From Sulfurospirillum sp. UBA4058 (GTDB lineage: Bacteria > Campylobacterota > Campylobacteria > Campylobacterales > Sulfurospirillaceae), in the NCBI GenBank assembly GCA_002382085.1, contig DFZK01000007.1, positions 62,001 to 126,000 of the forward strand: 64,000 nt of DNA. Direction: 5' to 3'. Of the stretch, positions 51,553-59,801 are shown piece after piece. The number at the start of each line of letters is the position of its first letter. Position 1 is the stretch's first letter. Both the position numbers and the translations under genes were made by a program. The notes beneath the pieces were generated by a model. The model did not search any database. It was not told the DNA's origin and worked only from the letters and a program-made list of their open reading frames with translations.

Positions 51553-52855
51553 GAGCGATAATGGCGGCAATGAGCTTATCTCCGGCAAGTTCGTTGATGC
51601 GCGCTTGGTAGCACGCTCCGATGCGAACGTCTTCAACGTCTGAATCGTTGACGAGGATTTCGCCGTCGATGCTCGGTGCCCAAAGCAGTTCGCGCGCTCC
51701 CATAAAAAGTTCGTGTTCGCTACTTTCTCCCTCGATCAAGATCGTCACGTTTTTACCGACTTCGTTTTTCAAGCTTTGCGCGGTTTGTGCGGCAACGAGT
51801 TTGTCGAGTTTTTTAATGCGTGCGTTAATTGTTTTGGTATCGATTTTAGCGTCCATCGCGTGTGCGGAAGTATCTTCTTCGTCCGAATACGCAAAGATGT
51901 TGACGCGATCAAACGAAAAGGTTTTCATAAAAGAGAGCAACTCTTCAAACTCTTCGTCGCTTTCTCCCGGATGACCGACGATAAAGCTGGTACGAATAAA
52001 ACTGTTCGGTGCTTGGCGCATTAGGGTTAATTGTTCGATAATGCGCTCTTTTCCGGCACCTCGTTTCATACGTTTGAGCATCGCATCGCTGATATGTTGG
52101 ATCGGCATATCAAAATAGTTGTGAAACAAAGGCGAAGCGATAATGCGCTCAATCAGCGCGTTGGAGGTCGTTGTCGGATAGAGGTATAAAATGCGCGCAC
52201 TCTTGACGCCCTCAATAGCTTCAATCTTCTCAATCAGCCGAATCAGCCCCTCTTTCTCGCCGCGGTCTCTTAAGAAAGAGCTACTGTCTTGGGAGATAAA
52301 ACTAAAATCGAAAAAGCCTTTGGCTACAAGCGATCGTACCTCTTTTTCGATCGACTCGAGCGTGCGTGAAAAGAGCTTTCCTTTAAAATGCGGAATCGCG
52401 CAAAAACTACAGGTTTGGTTGCAGCCTTCGGAAAGTTTGACGTACGCATGGGCATTTGAGCCCGTAATGACGCGTTCTTCTTCGTTTAAAAGATAGGTCG
52501 AAGGAGAAAAGCGGTTTTGGCGAAGTGCGATAATTTCGTCGATTTTGTCGTAATCGCCCACGCCCGTAAAAAGATCGACTTCTTTAAGTTCTTGCGTCAG
52601 CTCTTCTTTGTAACGCTCACTCAAACAGCCTGCCATCACGAGTAAAGAGTTTTTTTTACGTGCTTCGTGAAGTGAAAAAATCGTATTGAGGCTCTCTTGT
52701 TTCGCCGGACCGATAAAACCGCACGTATTGACGATGAGCACGTCGGCTTTTGCCGGATCGTCGCAGAGCTCGTAGCTTTTGAGTTTGCCGAGCATCACTT
52801 CGCTATCGACGAGGTTTTTGTTGCATCCGAGTGAGACGAGATGGAGTTTTTTCAC
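51545..52855 (-). CDS. rimO: Ribosomal protein S12 methylthiotransferase
   Basis: A 436-residue radical-SAM enzyme modifying Asp-88 (E. coli numbering) of ribosomal protein S12. It has the N-terminal cluster cysteines in SLGCNKNLVDSE, NTCGFIG and GCLSERY, the radical-SAM motif in EGCNQTCSFCAIPHFKGK and a TRAM domain at the C-terminus. The GTG at 52855 (VKKLHLVSLGC) is chosen because AAGGA lies at the right distance; the ATG at 52873 would overlap panC. Second methylthiotransferase in the window after miaB. Confidence 0.96.
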   Translation of the reverse strand: MKKLHLVSLGCNKNLVDSEVMLGKLKSYELCDDPAKADVLIVNTCGFIGPAKQESLNTIFSLHEARKKNSLLVMAGCLSERYKEELTQELKEVDLFTGVGDYDKIDEIIALRQNRFSPSTYLLNEEERVITGSNAHAYVKLSEGCNQTCSFCAIPHFKGKLFSRTLESIEKEVRSLVAKGFFDFSFISQDSSSFLRDRGEKEGLIRLIEKIEAIEGVKSARILYLYPTTTSNALIERIIASPLFHNYFDMPIQHISDAMLKRMKRGAGKERIIEQLTLMRQAPNSFIRTSFIVGHPGESDEEFEELLSFMKTFSFDRVNIFAYSDEEDTSAHAMDAKIDTKTINARIKKLDKLVAAQTAQSLKNEVGKNVTILIEGESSEHELFMGARELLWAPSIDGEILVNDSDVEDVRIGACYQARINELAGDKLIAAIIALA

Positions 52856-52863
52856 GGGTGTCC

Positions 52864-53685
52864 TTAAATCCATAAATTATCGATCAAACGCGTCTTTCCG
52901 ACCTTGGCACAGACTAAAATAATCGAATGACCGACATGTAATGAGGATATTGTATCAAAATCGCGGTTTAAAATAACCGCATATTCTACATGTAAAGGTT
53001 CTAAAGCTTGGAGCATCGCCGCTTGAATGGCGGCAATATCGCGTTCGCCTTTCATGACCGTGTAGCTTGCGCTTTTAAGCGATTCGCACAGTTTTAAAGC
53101 TTCGCGGCGTTCTTCGGGATTTAAATAGACGTTGCGGCTTGAAAGTGCCAATCCGTCGTCTTCGCGGATAATGTCGCACGGAACGATCGTAATGTCTAAA
53201 AACAGGCTTTTGACCATATTTTGAATGAGATAGAGTTGTTGAGCGTCTTTTTTCCCGAAATACGCTCGTGTCGGTTTGGTAAGGTTAAACAACTTCAAAA
53301 CGACGCGTAAAACACCGTCGAAGTGCCCCGGACGAGATAAGCCTTCCAGAATGTAAGCTTTGGAGCTAGGAGCGTGAATCGTAGGTTCGATTGCGGAGTA
53401 CATCTCCTCGGGACGGGGCATAAAAAGGACGTCGACTCCCGCCAATTCGCAAATCTTAATATCGGCTTCGGGCTTTCGGGGATATTTGTCGAGGTCTTCT
53501 CCGGGTAAAAATTGCGTCGGATTGACGAAAATCGAAACAACCGTGCCGTCGTTTTGGGCGGTGGATTGTTGGATCAAAGAGAGATGTCCGTTGTGCAAGG
53601 CTCCCATCGTAGGAACCAGTCCTACCGAACCGCGAAGTTCGGCACGCGCGGCAATGAGGTCGCTTAAGGTATGTACTATTTTCAT
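52864..53685 (-). CDS. panC: Pantoate-beta-alanine ligase (pantothenate synthetase)
   Basis: A 273-residue enzyme joining pantoate and beta-alanine with ATP. Motifs are LVPTMGALHNGHLSLI, VSIFVNPTQFLPGEDLDKYPR, GHFDGVLRVVLKLFN, YFGKKDAQQLYLI and ALSSRNVYLNPEERREAL. The ATG at 53685 (MKIVHTL) is chosen; a GTG three codons upstream is possible. It precedes rimO with nine bases between stop and start. PanB is encoded at 20641, so the pathway genes are split. Confidence 0.96.
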   Translation of the reverse strand: MKIVHTLSDLIAARAELRGSVGLVPTMGALHNGHLSLIQQSTAQNDGTVVSIFVNPTQFLPGEDLDKYPRKPEADIKICELAGVDVLFMPRPEEMYSAIEPTIHAPSSKAYILEGLSRPGHFDGVLRVVLKLFNLTKPTRAYFGKKDAQQLYLIQNMVKSLFLDITIVPCDIIREDDGLALSSRNVYLNPEERREALKLCESLKSASYTVMKGERDIAAIQAAMLQALEPLHVEYAVILNRDFDTISSLHVGHSIILVCAKVGKTRLIDNLWI

Positions 53686-53799
53686 TTTAGGCACTTTTGA
53701 GTAAAATAATAGACTTCTTTAACAATCCAAGACGTCGATAGGGCGTTAGGGGTTTGAGAAGTCTCTTTGAAAGAGCGTATTATAGCAAAAGGAAGGTAT

Positions 53800-54897
53800 T
53801 TGGATAATTACGAGTATACGGAACTGCTCAAAAAATTGACGACGAAAGTCGATAATATCGCGCAGATCATTAAACCAAACGAAATTCAAACACGCCTGAA
53901 CGACATTGACGCGATCGAACAAGATCCCGAATTTTGGAACGACGCCAAAAAAGCGGGCGAAATTCAAAAAGAAAAACGCGCTTTAAATTCATTGTTGGAT
54001 CGTTACACGAAAGCCAAAACGGTCGTAGACGACGCGGGCGATTTGTACGAAATGGCGAACGCGGAGAACGACGAAGCGACGATCGAAGAGCTTTTTAAAG
54101 ACGCGGAACATTTGGAAACGCACATTACCGATCTTGAGATTGCCATGATGCTCAGCGGCGAAAACGACGGTAACGATGCGATTATCTCGATTCATCCGGG
54201 TGCAGGCGGAACGGAAAGCCAAGATTGGGCGAGTATTTTGTACCGTATGTACTTGCGTTGGGCGGAGCGATGCGGCTTTAAAGTAGAAGTTTTAGACTAC
54301 CAAGAGGGCGAAGAAGCGGGCATTAAAGACGTGAGTTTTATGATTCGCGGGGAAAATGCTTACGGCTATCTTAAAGTTGAAAACGGCATTCACCGTTTGG
54401 TACGCATTAGCCCTTTTGACGCCAACGCCAAACGCCATACTTCGTTTAGTTCGGTGATGGTCTCTCCCGAAGTGGACGACGATATCGACATCGTTATCGA
54501 CGAAAAAGATTTGAAAGTCGACACCTATCGCTCCGGCGGTGCGGGAGGTCAACACGTCAATAAAACCGACAGCGCGATTCGTATTACTCATCTTCCTACC
54601 GGTATCGTCGTGCAGTGCCAAAACGATCGTTCACAACATAAAAACCGTGCCTCGGCGATGAAAATGCTCAAATCGCGTTTATACGAGTTGGAACTTGAAA
54701 AACAACAAGCCGAAAAAGACGGCATCGAAAAGAGTGAAATCGGCTGGGGACATCAGATTCGCAGTTACGTGCTTGCCCCTTACCAGCAAGTCAAAGACAA
54801 TCGAAGCAATATCGCCTATTCGCAAGTTAACAACATTCTCGACGGCGATATTTCCAAAGTGATCGAAGACGTGTTGATTGCACAAAAACGCCAATGA
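53800..54897 (+). CDS. prfB: Peptide chain release factor 2
   Basis: About 365 residues, reading UGA and UAA stop codons. The GGQ loop that triggers peptide release is in YRSGGAGGQHVNKTDSAIRITH. The tripeptide anticodon region is in the DNARRHTSF-type stretch DANAKRHTSFSSV. The frame is open throughout: no in-frame UGA is present near the N-terminus, so the programmed +1 frameshift that regulates prfB in many bacteria is absent. The start is TTG at 53800 (LDNYEYTELL), with AAAAGGAAGG upstream; the longer version from 53767 lacks support. Confidence 0.96.
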   Translation: MDNYEYTELLKKLTTKVDNIAQIIKPNEIQTRLNDIDAIEQDPEFWNDAKKAGEIQKEKRALNSLLDRYTKAKTVVDDAGDLYEMANAENDEATIEELFKDAEHLETHITDLEIAMMLSGENDGNDAIISIHPGAGGTESQDWASILYRMYLRWAERCGFKVEVLDYQEGEEAGIKDVSFMIRGENAYGYLKVENGIHRLVRISPFDANAKRHTSFSSVMVSPEVDDDIDIVIDEKDLKVDTYRSGGAGGQHVNKTDSAIRITHLPTGIVVQCQNDRSQHKNRASAMKMLKSRLYELELEKQQAEKDGIEKSEIGWGHQIRSYVLAPYQQVKDNRSNIAYSQVNNILDGDISKVIEDVLIAQKRQ

Positions 54898-54928
54898 CGT
54901 TTTTGCCGATAGTCTGCCAACCGTCTTT

Positions 54929-55098
54929 AGGTGCGCGGGCGTTGCGTCTTGCAAAACTCAGCGTTAGCGTAGTCTTTGGAGCTTTGCTTCAAAGGCGTGA
55001 TTAAAGAAAGAAAGCACCGAAAGGTGCGCGGGCGTTGCGTCTTGCAAAACTCAGCGTTAGCGTAGTCTTTGGAGCTTTGCTTCAAAGGCGTGATTAAA
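54929..55098. repeat. Tandem 77-bp direct repeat, 93-bp period
   Basis: Copies at 54929-55005 and 55022-55098 are identical over 77 bases and separated by 16 bases. Each holds a hairpin, CTTTGGAGC-TTT-GCTTCAAAG, with one G-T pair. The spacer and second-copy boundary form GCACC-GAAA-GGTGC (55013-55026). No gene fits well here: a minus-strand frame spans both copies with a repeated peptide but has no ribosome-binding site. It looks like an intergenic repeat family that also occurs elsewhere in the chromosome. Confidence 0.85.
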
Positions 55099-55129
55099 AT
55101 AAAAAACAACCCATTTATAAGGAGAAACG

Positions 55130-55456
55130 ATGCATAAACAAGCTATTTTAACGCAACTTGGATACGGGTTAACCCCCAGTACCGAAGCACAATTGGATCG
55201 CGTCATCGCACATACCGTAGGATTTGAAAACGTTGAAAAACATCTTATCGCGTTGCATGACGCACTCAAAGCGTATCACGGTTTTGTAGCACTTTCCAGC
55301 AACAAAGATTATTTTAAAATTAAAAACGAAGCGCAAAGTAGCGAAATGATCGAAGAAGTCAATGATATGATCTTAAAATGGTCGGCCAAGTACAAAATTA
55401 CGGTGGAAAAAGTTCCCAACAAAAATACCTATTACGTCATAGGTTATAAATCCTAA
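55130..55456 (+). CDS. Conserved hypothetical protein, 108 residues
   Basis: A small soluble protein, helical in the first two-thirds (EAQLDRVIAHTVGFENVEKHLIALHDALKAYHGF) with a beta-rich end (KITVEKVPNKNTYYVIGYKS). AAGGAGAAACG precedes the ATG, and the codon use matches its neighbours, so it is likely real. I do not recognise a family. It is 13 bases upstream of a DUF945-like gene and may be in the same operon. Confidence 0.7.
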   Translation: MHKQAILTQLGYGLTPSTEAQLDRVIAHTVGFENVEKHLIALHDALKAYHGFVALSSNKDYFKIKNEAQSSEMIEEVNDMILKWSAKYKITVEKVPNKNTYYVIGYKS

Positions 55457-55469
55457 ATAAAGGCACTCT

Positions 55470-56861
55470 ATGTCGAGTACAAAATACCTTATCGGCGGAG
55501 GTGTCGTCGTTGCGGCACTCGCGCTGACGCCTCTTTACATCTCTTCGCGCGTGGACGCAAAGCTCGATGAGACAAAACGCTTTCTCGAAGGACACGGTTT
55601 TAAACAGGAGATGCTCTCTAAAAGCGGTTACGTAAACGGTACGCGAACGTTCAATCTCGAAATCGACGATGCCGCTAAAGTGCGCGATTTTATACTCGAT
55701 AGCTTGGTGGCGAAAAATCCGCAATACGCCGTTTTAGCGCAAGGCTTGACGCAAGAAGACGATGCGGATATGCGCGAAGTCTTGAACGGTTTGAGCTTTA
55801 AGGGCGAAGTGCTTTGTTCGCATCTTTTACCCGGTGACGTAACCGTCTCTTTGGCCCTTTCCAAACTTCCGCGATCGGCACAAGAGGAGCTGTCTCAAAA
55901 TCCGGATATCGCCAAAGTGCTCAATCCGATCGTCGATAAAGGCGCATTGGCGTTTACGATGGTTTTCGGAAGCGACGAACGTCTGAAATCATTTGCGATG
56001 AAAGACATCAAAGAAGCGTTAGCGATGAAAGAGGGAACCGTGGAAATCGACACGGCCGGAAATGCGCTGACGCTTCATGAGCGTGCCGGCGTCATGCAAG
56101 GGGTTTTCACGATTCAAAAGCAACTCTTCGGCGTGAACGCATCCGATTTGACGCTGCAAAGCCGTTTGGAAAATCTTCGCTATACGTTTGATTATAAAGA
56201 CGATCTCAACAACAAAGGCGACTTTTCGTTGGGCAGTTACCTTTTATCGATCAAAGAGCCTTACAGCAACATGAATATGTCCGTTGGCGGAATGAAAATT
56301 CTTAGCAGTGCGGAAGAAAGCAATAAGCAATGGAACGCCAAAGCCGAATACGCGCTCAACGGGCTGAATGCTTCTTCCAACGCGGAGTCGGTTTCGCTTG
56401 AAACGTTAAATGCCACGCTTGCCTTAAAAGGCGTCGATGCCGCGACGATTAAAAAGCTTCAAAACGATTACAATCGTCTGATGCTAGCACCCCAAGGCGG
56501 CGGTGAACAGGCTTTAGCCGGCGACGTGAGCGAATTGGTTCGTCACGGGCTGAAATTGGATTTTAACGTCGGACTTAAAAACATGCGCGGCGTTCTTGCG
56601 CTGAAAGACGTCACGCTTGTTTCGACATTGCAAATTCCTCAAAACGACTTTGACGCCAATAGCAACCCTCTCTCCGCCGTGACGCTTTTGGACGTAAGTG
56701 CCAAGTTTAAGTTGCATAAAGATGACCGCACAACCTTGGAAGCGCTCAATCTAACCGCTCCTTCGGATTTTGCGCTAGGTAAAGCCGAAGGCGATTTTTA
56801 CGTATACGATATTGCCTTTAAAAAAGGCGTTTTAAGCGTTAACGATCAGGCGATTCAATAA
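55470..56861 (+). CDS. DUF945 (YdgA)-like membrane-anchored protein
   Basis: A 463-residue protein with one N-terminal membrane helix (LIGGGVVVAALALTPLYI) followed by a large, beta-rich periplasmic part. The pattern of a single helix, then SRVDAKLDETKRFLEGHG and long strand-turn repeats, is that of the DUF945/YdgA family, of unknown function in the envelope. It is three bases before an EI24-type gene, so the two probably act together. Confidence 0.7.
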   Translation: MSSTKYLIGGGVVVAALALTPLYISSRVDAKLDETKRFLEGHGFKQEMLSKSGYVNGTRTFNLEIDDAAKVRDFILDSLVAKNPQYAVLAQGLTQEDDADMREVLNGLSFKGEVLCSHLLPGDVTVSLALSKLPRSAQEELSQNPDIAKVLNPIVDKGALAFTMVFGSDERLKSFAMKDIKEALAMKEGTVEIDTAGNALTLHERAGVMQGVFTIQKQLFGVNASDLTLQSRLENLRYTFDYKDDLNNKGDFSLGSYLLSIKEPYSNMNMSVGGMKILSSAEESNKQWNAKAEYALNGLNASSNAESVSLETLNATLALKGVDAATIKKLQNDYNRLMLAPQGGGEQALAGDVSELVRHGLKLDFNVGLKNMRGVLALKDVTLVSTLQIPQNDFDANSNPLSAVTLLDVSAKFKLHKDDRTTLEALNLTAPSDFALGKAEGDFYVYDIAFKKGVLSVNDQAIQ

Positions 56862-56864
56862 ACG

Positions 56865-57614
56865 ATGCAACCGCAACGTTCGCTCTTAAATAGTTTTACT
56901 TTGGCTCTTGGGGATACGCTTTCCCCGAGGGTCATTCTTGTTTCGTTACTCTCTTTTTGCTTAACCCTTCTTTTTTTTATCGTGATCATTTGGCTTAGTT
57001 TCGGCGGCATCGGTGCGTTAAGCGTTTGGCTCGGCGAGTGGCTTCAAGGTTTCGAAGGAAACTTCGAGCAGACGTGGCTTTTTAGCCTTATTTCGCTTTT
57101 CGTCATCACGAAAACCGTTGTGGGCATTCTTTTTTTTATCACGTCGATGTTGGTCGTGTACTATCTTTTTTTGATGGTCTATTCCGTTATCGTAGGATTG
57201 TTCGCGGGGTATTTTATCCAAGAGATCGGCAAGACTTACTACCCGAACGTTCAAATGAGAGCTATGGCGTTATTTTCGTACTTGGGATTTGTCGTCAAAA
57301 CGCTTTTGATTACGGGAGTTTTGTTGATCGTATTGCTTCCTTTGGCGTTGATCCCCGTTTTTAATTTTATTTTATTGCTTCCCGTTTTTTACATGTTTCA
57401 TAAACTTTTAGTGCTTGACGTGGCGTCATTGCTGAATTCGAAAGAGGAGTATTTACGATTGAAGGGTCGTTATGCCGCTTCGATGCGCGGAATCTCTTTG
57501 GTGTGTTTTGCTTTAACGCTGATTCCGGTATTTGGCGTGTTGATCTATCCTTATTACGTGATCGTAATGAGCCATTTTATCTTTCAAAAAACCCAAGAGA
57601 TTAGAGCCCTTTAG
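56865..57614 (+). CDS. EI24 (CysZ/Etoposide-induced 2.4) family membrane protein
   Basis: A 249-residue inner-membrane protein with four or more hydrophobic segments and the EI24 pattern: FTLALGDTLSPRVIL at the start, a long first hydrophobic block, and AASMRGISLVCFALTLIPVFGVLIYPYYVIVMSHF at the end. CysZ members move sulfate in E. coli; others have no assigned substrate. It follows the DUF945-like gene by three bases and overlaps the convergent asparaginase-like gene by four. An imperfect hairpin GAGCCC-N10-GGGCTC (57604-57625) straddles both ends. Confidence 0.75.
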   Translation: MQPQRSLLNSFTLALGDTLSPRVILVSLLSFCLTLLFFIVIIWLSFGGIGALSVWLGEWLQGFEGNFEQTWLFSLISLFVITKTVVGILFFITSMLVVYYLFLMVYSVIVGLFAGYFIQEIGKTYYPNVQMRAMALFSYLGFVVKTLLITGVLLIVLLPLALIPVFNFILLLPVFYMFHKLLVLDVASLLNSKEEYLRLKGRYAASMRGISLVCFALTLIPVFGVLIYPYYVIVMSHFIFQKTQEIRAL

Positions 57615-58108
57615 CCCACGGGCTCGAAGATACCTTTTTGTCGATTTTTATAAAGCACGTTATAGGGTGCGACGCGACCGTGCATACCGATATAAATTCC
57701 CGTTTGATCGTTGCGCATCGTATCGCCTAAAACCATCGCAAAGTTGGCGGTTGCTTCGACGGTATCGATGTGAAAAGGAACCATTGCTCCGGTAAACGTT
57801 ACGATTTTATCTTTGACATGTAAAGCCAGAAAAGCCGCACTCACGTCCATCGTATCGGTTCCGTGAAGGATAACGACTTTTTTGCAGGAAGAGGCTTGGA
57901 CGGTTTGGAGTAGCAAGGCTCTATCGTCGTCGTTCATCTCGAGGCTGTCTTTGTGGATAAGGTTGACGAGTTCATAGGAGGTATTGTAACAGTAGCGCAA
58001 AATCGCCTCTACCGCGATGCCGTCTTGCGGAACTTCGAGTTCGCCTTTGAGCGGATTGTAGCGTTTGTTAAACGTACCGCCCGTGTTGAGGATAAGAATT
58101 TTTTCCAT
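57611..58108 (-). CDS. Short asparaginase-like protein (N-terminal domain only)
   Basis: A 165-residue protein corresponding to the N-terminal domain of L-asparaginase I/II. The first catalytic motif is LNTGGTFNKRY and the second is ILHGTDTMDVSAAFLAL. Full enzymes have about 330 residues and a second domain that contributes to binding, so this is half a protein, without frameshift signs. Such single-domain versions are common in Campylobacterota. The ATG at 58108 lies two bases downstream of the dnaX stop. It carries a TTGACATGTAAAG-type site. Confidence 0.82.
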   Translation of the reverse strand: MEKILILNTGGTFNKRYNPLKGELEVPQDGIAVEAILRYCYNTSYELVNLIHKDSLEMNDDDRALLLQTVQASSCKKVVILHGTDTMDVSAAFLALHVKDKIVTFTGAMVPFHIDTVEATANFAMVLGDTMRNDQTGIYIGMHGRVAPYNVLYKNRQKGIFEPVG

Positions 58109-58110
58109 GG

Positions 58111-59781
58111 TTAAACTTTTTGACGAATTTGAATTTTCTGTGCGACGAAAAGGTCGGTGGCTTTTTGCACGAACGGCGTATTTAAAATTTCCGTAGCGTC
58201 TAACTCTTTTTGCATACTCATCATTGCTCCCGTAGCGCAACTTTCGCTTTGCGGCGCACCTTCAAACGTAGCGTTCTCGATCATCGAATAGTTGCTGTCG
58301 TCTTCCAAAGGTAAATCCTCGAGCATTCCAAAAGGCTCTTGCGCGACGGGCAATGGAGGCGGTGCCAAAGGTGCATCGGTTTTAACGATTTTGATTTGGC
58401 TTTCGAAACCGAAAACGTCTTGAACAAAATGTCGGATAATCGCCGAGTTGTGTTTTAAAATTTTTGCGGATTCGTCTTTGGCACTGGAATTGAGCGTTAA
58501 GACGTGATTTTGAAAAGATTCAAAACGAATATGGTTTTGGAAACATTCACCCAGCTCGACGTTACGATCAAGGAGTTTTTCACACAAACGCGCATACAAT
58601 TGCGCGTCGGTCACGCCGTGATCTTGAACGTTCGTATGCTCCGGTTCTTTTTGAATCTCTTGAAGCACTACGTCATCATGCGGTTGCGATGCTTCCGTCG
58701 TAGCGGCGGCAGGCAAGCGAAATTTCTCTTTTTCCAGCGAATCGATCATCTCTTCGATCGTTTTAATATTGGTGGCTTCAACCATCTTAAATAAAACCAA
58801 CGAGAGCACAAAGCTGTTGTCGGCGTTGATGTAAAGCAAACTTTTGGCTTCGCTGAGAATTTTGAAAAAGCGTTCGTACAAGAGGGTCGAAAAGCGTCGA
58901 TCCTGCTCAAAAAAAGCGTTTTTCAAATAGGCGATCAACTCATCGAGAACCACTTCGCATTCATAGCTCTCCAACTCCTTAATCATTGTCAAGAGTTCGA
59001 GTTTGTTACGGTTTAAGATCGCCGTGAAAAGGATGTCGAGCTGTTTGGGGTCTAAAAGTCCGAGCATCGAAGCGACGTTTTCGGGCGTGATGTAGCCTTT
59101 GGAAAAGATAATCGCTTGATCTAAAAGCGTCAGCGTATCGCGTAACGAGCCGTTTCCGGCACGTGAGATCATCTCTAAAGCCTCTTTTTCGTACTCGATG
59201 TTTTCAAGGTTGAGAATGTGGCAAAGGTGATTGACGACGTCGCTTTGTTTGATTTGTTTAAAACGAAAGTGTTGCACGCGCGATAAGATCGTTGCGGGAA
59301 GTTTTAAAGGATCGGTCGTCGCTAAGATAAATTTGACGTAGCTCGGCGGCTCTTCAAGCGTTTTTAAAAGCGCGTTAAACGCTTGCGTGGTTAACATGTG
59401 AACTTCATCGATGATAAAAATCTTGAAACGCGCGCTGGAGGGTTTGTACTTGGTACTTTCGATAAGTTCGCGTATGTCGTCGATACCGCGGTTGGAAGCC
59501 GCGTCCATCTCGATGATGTCGATATGGCGATTTTCGTTCGCGCTGAGGCAGTGTTCGCAGGTTTCGCACGGCGTCGAAGTCGGGCCGTTTTCGCACACCA
59601 ACGCTTTAGCAAAAATGCGCGCGGTTGAGGTTTTACCGCTTCCGCGAAGTCCCGAAAAAAGATAGGCGTGTGAAAGCCTGTCTTGATTAAGGGCTAAAGA
59701 GAGCGTCTGTGCGATCGCTTCTTGGCCGATCAACTTGTCAAACGAAGAGGGGCGATATTTGAGGGCAAGTACTTGTGACAC
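58111..59781 (-). CDS. dnaX: DNA polymerase III subunit gamma/tau
   Basis: A 556-residue clamp-loader ATPase. Walker A is GLRGSGKTSTARIFAKAL, a zinc-binding set is in CENGPTSTPCETCEHC, Walker B is IIDEVHMLT, and SRVQHFRFK carries the sensor. The C-terminal third is less conserved and should bind DnaE and DnaB. The start is GTG at 59781 with AAAGG upstream. It ends close to the start of the asparaginase-like gene, and rho lies 20 bases upstream on the same strand. Confidence 0.95.
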   Translation of the reverse strand: MSQVLALKYRPSSFDKLIGQEAIAQTLSLALNQDRLSHAYLFSGLRGSGKTSTARIFAKALVCENGPTSTPCETCEHCLSANENRHIDIIEMDAASNRGIDDIRELIESTKYKPSSARFKIFIIDEVHMLTTQAFNALLKTLEEPPSYVKFILATTDPLKLPATILSRVQHFRFKQIKQSDVVNHLCHILNLENIEYEKEALEMISRAGNGSLRDTLTLLDQAIIFSKGYITPENVASMLGLLDPKQLDILFTAILNRNKLELLTMIKELESYECEVVLDELIAYLKNAFFEQDRRFSTLLYERFFKILSEAKSLLYINADNSFVLSLVLFKMVEATNIKTIEEMIDSLEKEKFRLPAAATTEASQPHDDVVLQEIQKEPEHTNVQDHGVTDAQLYARLCEKLLDRNVELGECFQNHIRFESFQNHVLTLNSSAKDESAKILKHNSAIIRHFVQDVFGFESQIKIVKTDAPLAPPPLPVAQEPFGMLEDLPLEDDSNYSMIENATFEGAPQSESCATGAMMSMQKELDATEILNTPFVQKATDLFVAQKIQIRQKV

Positions 59782-59801
59782 GACGCTACCTTTGTAAAAA
59801 A

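Noticed and set aside
53767..53800. Longer prfB start, or a programmed frameshift in prfB
   Set aside because: The frame is uninterrupted and has no in-frame UGA near the expected place; TTG at 53800 has the ribosome-binding site and matches the usual N-terminus.
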